A model generated the notes under the pieces. The model did no database searches and had not been told where the DNA came from. It worked only from the letters and a program-made list of their open reading frames with translations. DNA of 64,000 nt, taken from the NCBI GenBank assembly GCA_937926195.1, contig CALEXZ010000144.1:1-64000 (forward strand), written 5' to 3'. The stretch's first letter is position 1. The number at the start of each line of letters is the position of its first letter. This document shows positions 59,804 to 64,000 of this stretch, piece by piece. A program made the translations under genes and the position numbers. The stretch comes from an uncultured Actinomyces sp. Its GTDB lineage: Bacteria > Actinomycetota > Actinomycetes > Actinomycetales > Actinomycetaceae.

Positions 59804-60572
59804 CCGCAGAGCCGACCTCCTGCGTGCGACAGTCGACGCCCTGTGCGCCGAGCGTGGTGCCGAGCCCCCTGCGACGACGCGCGCCGACGAGCTGTGGACC
59901 GTGCTGCGCGCCCTGGTCAACACGCGCCCGCCCGCACCCGCCGACCCGTCCCTGCTCGCCGCGCAGGACGAGCTGCTGCGCGGCATGATCGAGGAGGCGG
60001 GCGTGAGCACCGTCGCCGACGCGCTGGCGAGCCCCCGGGACAGCCGCCTGCTGCTGTGGCGCGGCGACATCACGACCCTCGCCGTCGACGCCGTCGTCAA
60101 CGCGGCCAACAGTCAGATGCTCGGCTGCTGGGTGCCCGGGCACATGTGCATCGACAACGCCATCCACACCTTCGCCGGCATACAGCTGCGCATGGCCTGC
60201 GACCGTATGATGCAGGGCGCCCAGGAGCCCACAGGCACGGCGCGGATCACGCCCGCCTACAACCTGCCGAGCACCCACGTCATCCACACGGTCGGCCCGG
60301 TCGCGGCCGGTCACCCCACCGAGGAGCACCGCCGCCAGCTGGCCTCCTGCTACACGAGCTGTCTCGACCTCGCCCGCGACAACGGGCTGCGCACCATCGC
60401 GATCTGCGGCATCAGCACGGGCGTCTTCGGCTACCCGCGGCCCCAGGCCGCTGAGACCGCCGTCGAGACCGTGCGCGGCTGGCTCGACACCCACGACGCC
60501 GGCCTGCGGGTCGTCTTCAACGTCTTCTCTCAGGAGGACGAGCGCATCTACCGCGTCCTGCTGGGCATGTGA
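59793..60572 (+). CDS. zinc-type macrodomain ADP-ribosyl hydrolase
   Basis: 259 residues from ATG 59793, behind CAGGAGCACCGG. A helical N-terminal part of about 85 residues precedes a macrodomain: DAVVNAANSQMLGCWVPGHMCIDNAIH (adenosine pocket plus Cys/His zinc ligands), HTVGPV and ICGISTGVFGYP (phosphate loop). Such Zn-macrodomains reverse the modification installed by SirTM. Overlapping genes imply balanced writer/eraser production. Confidence 0.9.
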   Translation: MQNDRRADLLRATVDALCAERGAEPPATTRADELWTVLRALVNTRPPAPADPSLLAAQDELLRGMIEEAGVSTVADALASPRDSRLLLWRGDITTLAVDAVVNAANSQMLGCWVPGHMCIDNAIHTFAGIQLRMACDRMMQGAQEPTGTARITPAYNLPSTHVIHTVGPVAAGHPTEEHRRQLASCYTSCLDLARDNGLRTIAICGISTGVFGYPRPQAAETAVETVRGWLDTHDAGLRVVFNVFSQEDERIYRVLLGM

Positions 60573-60633
60573 GGCCGGACAGGCGCCGTCGGCCGCCCAC
60601 ACCGATGCCATCGTCCCGACGCCGTCAGCGCTC

Positions 60634-62127
60634 TCAGTACTCCAGGGAGGCCGTGCCCTCGGCGACGGCGACGGCCTCGTCGAACTCGGCCGCGATCTGC
60701 GGGTCCACGGTCCCGGCCCGTGAGACGGCGAGCGCCACCACGAGGTTGGCGACGAAGCCCGGCAGGATCTCGTACAGGTCGAAGACGCCGCCGTCGAGGT
60801 TGCCCCACACCATGACGACCACGGCCCCCGTGACCATCCCGGCCAGGGCGCCGACGGGCGTCAGCCGCTTCCAGTACAGCGACAGCAGCACCGTCGGGCC
60901 GAAGGAGGCGCCGAAGCCCGCCCAGGCGAAGGCCACAAGCGCGAGGATCGTGTCATTGGGGGTCCAGGCCATGGCGGCGGCCACGACGGCGATGACGAGC
61001 ACGGAGAAGCGCGAGTACATCACCAGCCGGCGCTGGGAGACCTCCCGGTGCGCGACCTGCATGTAGAGGTCCTCGATGACCGCTGAGGAGGTCACGAGCA
61101 GCTGGCTGGCGACGGTGGACATGATGGCGGCGAGGATCGCGGCGAGCATGAAGCCCGCGACGAAGGGGTGGAAGAGCATCTGCCCGAGGCTGATGAACAC
61201 GGTCTCCGGGTTGGACAGGGCCCCGCCGTCGCGCTGGTAGACGGCCACGCCGATGACGGCCGTGCCCGCGGCACCCAGGCAGGCGAAGAGCATCCAGCCG
61301 ATGCCCACGCGCCGGCCCGCCGTGGCCTCCTGCGGCGAGCGCATCGCCATGAAACGGACGATGATGTGCGGCTGGCCGAAGTAGCCCAGCCCCCAGGCGA
61401 GGGCGGAGACGATGCCGACGACCGACGTGCTGGGGCCGACGACCGCCCAGTAGGTGGGGTCGACGGCGGAGACCGCCTCCAGGGTGGCCCCCACTCCCCC
61501 GAGGTGGATGACGCCGGCGATCGGCACGGCCAGCAGCGCGGCGACCATCATGAGCCCCTGGACGAGGTCCGTGTAGGACACGGCGAGGAAGCCGCCGACG
61601 AGCGTGTACACGACCGTGATGCCGGCGACGAGCGTGAGCCCCAGGCGGTAGTCCATCCCGAAGGAGGACTCGAAGAAGGTCCCGCCCGAGACCATGCCGC
61701 TGGAGACGTAGAAGGTGAAGAAGACGAGGATGATGAGGCCGCTCGCCCAGCGCAGCAGGTGGCGCGAGTCGTGCAGGCGGTTGTCGAGGAAGGACGGCAC
61801 CGTGATGGAGTTGCTCGCCACCTCCGTGTAGGTGCGCAGGCGCGGCGCCACGTACTTCCAGTTGAGCCACGCACCGATGGTCAGTCCGACGGCGATCCAC
61901 CCCTCGACGACACCGGTGAGGTAGAGGGCTCCGGGCAGCCCCATGAGCAGCCAGCCGGACATGTCGGAGGCGCCGGCGGACAGCGCGGTGACCACGGGTC
62001 CCAGGCCGCGCCCGGCGAGCATGTAGTCGTCGAGGTCGTCGTTGCGGCCGTAGGCCCACCAGCCGATGGCGAGCATCGCGACGAAGTAGATGATCATCGC
62101 GATGGCCTGGAAGGTCGTATCCGTCAT
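60634..62127 (-). CDS. putP: sodium/proline symporter
   Basis: 497 residues from ATG 62127 (MTDTTFQAIAMIIYF), behind CAGGAGATCCCC. Thirteen membrane helices, with LSAGASDMSGWLLMGLPG (the Na-binding helix 2 region of PutP), GLGYFGQPHIIVRFMA and FGASFGPTVLLSLYWKR characteristic of the proline branch of the SSS family. Imports proline with Na. No putA gene is adjacent; the dehydrogenase gene upstream is of GabD type. Confidence 0.92.
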   Translation of the reverse strand: MTDTTFQAIAMIIYFVAMLAIGWWAYGRNDDLDDYMLAGRGLGPVVTALSAGASDMSGWLLMGLPGALYLTGVVEGWIAVGLTIGAWLNWKYVAPRLRTYTEVASNSITVPSFLDNRLHDSRHLLRWASGLIILVFFTFYVSSGMVSGGTFFESSFGMDYRLGLTLVAGITVVYTLVGGFLAVSYTDLVQGLMMVAALLAVPIAGVIHLGGVGATLEAVSAVDPTYWAVVGPSTSVVGIVSALAWGLGYFGQPHIIVRFMAMRSPQEATAGRRVGIGWMLFACLGAAGTAVIGVAVYQRDGGALSNPETVFISLGQMLFHPFVAGFMLAAILAAIMSTVASQLLVTSSAVIEDLYMQVAHREVSQRRLVMYSRFSVLVIAVVAAAMAWTPNDTILALVAFAWAGFGASFGPTVLLSLYWKRLTPVGALAGMVTGAVVVMVWGNLDGGVFDLYEILPGFVANLVVALAVSRAGTVDPQIAAEFDEAVAVAEGTASLEY

Positions 62128-62249
62128 GGGGATCTCCTGGGGCTCGGGGAGCACCAAGAATAAGCCGACCCCTCGGCGAGGGCCCCAGGCCGCGGCCGCC
62201 CGTCCAGCACGTGGACGCTCCGGCCGCCGTCGGCCACGAGGCCCCGACG

Positions 62250-62272
62250 CCGTGGGTGGGACCGTCCCACGG
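62250..62272 (-). terminator. hairpin after the aldehyde dehydrogenase gene
   Basis: CCGTGGG and CCCACGG pair around nine bases, starting 19 nt beyond the minus-strand stop at 62291 and before the putP leader. Confidence 0.45.
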
Positions 62273-62290
62273 TGTGACGGACAGGACCTC

Positions 62291-63784
62291 TCAGGGCAGG
62301 AAGTCGGGCGTGGGTACGCCGACGTAGACGGTCTCGAGGTAGTCCTCGATGCCCTCCTTGCCGCCCTCGCGGCCCAGGCCGGACTGCTTGACACCCCCGA
62401 AGGGTGCGGCGACGTTGGAGATCGTCGCCGAGTTGACACCCACCATCCCGAACTCCAGGCGCTCGGCCAGGCGCATGATGCGCCCCATGTCGCGGGTGTG
62501 CACGTAGGCGGTGAGCCCGACGGCGTCGTCGTTGGCCAGGGCGATGGCCTCCTCCTCGGTGGAGAAGGCGATGACGGGGGCGACGGGGCCGAAGATCTCC
62601 GCGCGGATGATGTCGGCGCGCGCATCGACGTCAACCAGGACCGTCGGCGGGTAGAAGAAGCCGGGGCCCTCGGGGGCGCTGCCCCCGGTCAGCGCCCGGG
62701 CGCCGGTGGCGAGCGCGCCGTCGACCATGGCGGCGACGGCCTCACGCTGGCGGGCGGAGACCAGCGGCCCGACCTCGACACCCTCCTGGGTGCCGTCACC
62801 GACCCGCTGCGCGCCCAGGGCCCGCGCCAGGCGGTCGGCGAAGTCCTCGCAGACGCTGTGGTGGACGAGGAAGTGGTCGGCGGCGTTGCAGGCCTGGCCC
62901 ATGTTGCGCATCTTGGTGGTGACGGCCGCCTCGACGGCCGCGTCGAGGTCGGCGTCCTCGAAGACGATGAAGGGGGCGTTGCCGCCCAGCTCCATGGAGG
63001 TGCGCAGCACGGTGGAGGCGGCCTCCTTCAGCAGGGCCCGGCCCACCGGGGTGGAGCCCGTGAAGGACAGCTTGCGCAGGCGCGGGTCCTGGATGATCGG
63101 GCCGGTGAGCTCGCGGCTGTGCGCGGTGGGCAGGACGGAGAGCACCCCGGCGGGCAGCCCGGCCTCGGCCATGATCCTGGCGAAGAGCAGGGCGGTGAGC
63201 GGGGTGTCCTTCGAGGGCTTGAGGATGGCGACGTTCCCGGCGGCAAAGGCCGGACCGGCCTTGCGGGTGGCCATGGCCAGGGGGAAGTTCCAGGGGGTGA
63301 TGAGCAGGCAGGGGCCGACGGGGCGGCGCACGACGAGGGCCTGGAGGTGGCCCTCGGGCAGGCGGAAGTAGTCGCCGCGCACGCGCACGGCCTCCTGGGC
63401 GAACCAGCGCAGGAACTCCGCCCCGTAGGTGACCTCGGCGTGGGCCTGCGCCAGCGGCTTGCCCATCTCCAGGGTCATGAGCAGGGCGAGGTCCTCGCGG
63501 TAGGTGGTGGTGGCCAGCTCGTAGGCGCGGTGCAGGATGTCGGCCCGCTGGCGCGGGGAGGTGAACTGCCAGGTCTCCTGGGCGGCGGCCGCCTGGTCCA
63601 TGGCAATGGTGGCGTCGGCGGGGGTGGCGCTGGCGACGGTGGTGAGCACCTGGCCCGTGGCCGGGTTGAGGACCTCGAAGCGCTCACCGGAGGAGGACTC
63701 GGTGAACTCACCGTTGAGGAAGATCCCGGTGGGGACGCGGCGAAGAAGGCCGGTGATCGCGTCCTGGGTGCTCGTGTGGTCCAT
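62291..63784 (-). CDS. gabD: NAD(P)-dependent aldehyde dehydrogenase, succinate-semialdehyde type
   Basis: 497 residues from ATG 63784. LLITPWNFPLAMATRKAGPAFAAGN is the coenzyme entry with the WNFP motif; general base Glu in MELGGNAPFIVF; catalytic Cys in NMGQACNAADHFLVH; the C-terminal APFGGVKQSGLGREGG. The FTGSTPVGRALLK and NFPLAM signatures place it in the GabD/succinate-semialdehyde group. NAD versus NADP use is uncertain. CAGGAGAAGCC precedes the start. Confidence 0.88.
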   Translation of the reverse strand: MDHTSTQDAITGLLRRVPTGIFLNGEFTESSSGERFEVLNPATGQVLTTVASATPADATIAMDQAAAAQETWQFTSPRQRADILHRAYELATTTYREDLALLMTLEMGKPLAQAHAEVTYGAEFLRWFAQEAVRVRGDYFRLPEGHLQALVVRRPVGPCLLITPWNFPLAMATRKAGPAFAAGNVAILKPSKDTPLTALLFARIMAEAGLPAGVLSVLPTAHSRELTGPIIQDPRLRKLSFTGSTPVGRALLKEAASTVLRTSMELGGNAPFIVFEDADLDAAVEAAVTTKMRNMGQACNAADHFLVHHSVCEDFADRLARALGAQRVGDGTQEGVEVGPLVSARQREAVAAMVDGALATGARALTGGSAPEGPGFFYPPTVLVDVDARADIIRAEIFGPVAPVIAFSTEEEAIALANDDAVGLTAYVHTRDMGRIMRLAERLEFGMVGVNSATISNVAAPFGGVKQSGLGREGGKEGIEDYLETVYVGVPTPDFLP

Positions 63785-63875
63785 GTGGCTTCTCCTGTGA
63801 GGTCCTGCCGGGCGCGGGCCCGAGGCGCGCCGACGGCCCTGTCGGCGCTGCGAGACGACCCTACCGGTCACCGTC

Positions 63876-64000
63876 CTAGCCGACGAGGGGCTGCGCCTGC
63901 CACCGGGTGCACAGGACGACGGCGGCGGCCCAGTCGTCGTCGTGGGTGAGGGACACGGGCCAGCAGCGCGTCTGGGCGCTGCCCCGTCCCAGCGCCTGCT
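63876..64000 (-). CDS. acpS: C-terminal end of a probable holo-ACP synthase, 5' part beyond the window
   Basis: The last 40 codons of a minus-strand gene enter from the right edge and stop at TAG 63876-63878. They read QALGRGSAQT, then WPVSLTHDDDWAAAVVL. The H-V/P-S-L-T/S-H-D...A-A-V-V pattern is the C-terminal strand pair of AcpS phosphopantetheinyl transferases, which load coenzyme A-derived arms on acyl carrier proteins. Too little is present to exclude another 4'-phosphopantetheinyl transferase. Confidence 0.55.
   Translation of the reverse strand, partial: QALGRGSAQTRCWPVSLTHDDDWAAAVVLCTRWQAQPLVG

Overview
The window is a high-GC chromosomal segment of an actinobacterium. Several gene orders are actinobacterial hallmarks: garA-ftsR-bifunctional nuclease-MerR, pafB-pafC-tatA-tatC with helY, rbpA beside ppm1-lnt, and zwf-opcA. 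The phosphofructokinase type, a PTS-driven sucrose system and the general gene content fit the Actinomyces/Actinomycetaceae group; this placement is inferred from content, not from a marker gene. No rRNA, tRNA, CRISPR array or intact mobile element was found.

Left end (1-3.1 kb): visibly lower GC and the only clearly scarred part. A large minus-strand protein with a nuclease-like D...EDK motif runs off the left edge. It is followed by a decayed ISL3-family transposase that has replaced the C-terminus of a PTS EIIA gene. From 3.1 to 13 kb are mostly single housekeeping or accessory genes: an NAD(P)-binding protein, an FGE-fold protein, two tandem HXXEE membrane proteins divergent from a TetR regulator with a clear operator, 3-methyladenine glycosylase, an esterase, a GH2 glycosidase, a HAD phosphatase, an S4 protein and a secreted HNH nuclease.

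Central region (13-31 kb): the oxidative pentose phosphate genes zwf-opcA face gnd-pepN. Next is the FHA/MerR regulatory cluster, then an aldo-keto reductase and an Hsp70-like protein. The sucrose system follows: scrB, a PTS EIIBCA and a LacI-type repressor, with an operator, an internal hairpin and a 40-bp perfect palindrome as terminator. From 31 to 48 kb come a MacB-like ABC exporter, pfkA and rbpA (with a thiol-stress-type promoter). The long minus-strand block pafB-pafC-tatA-tatC-lipid kinase-helY-DUF808-lnt-ppm1 completes this stretch.

Right part (48-64 kb): a histidine kinase/response regulator pair sits next to an ABC exporter with a duplicated segment in its permease. Then come hisE-hisG, an FMN-riboswitch-controlled ABC transporter (RibXY-like, no ATPase), a truncated Fic gene, an rpiB-family gene and a class M sirtuin/macrodomain operon. 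The last three share a repeated 17-bp dyad. putP, a succinate-semialdehyde-type dehydrogenase and the end of a probable acpS gene close the window. A -10-like hexamer exactly six bases before the start codon recurs at many genes, so leaderless transcription looks common and was used to choose starts.
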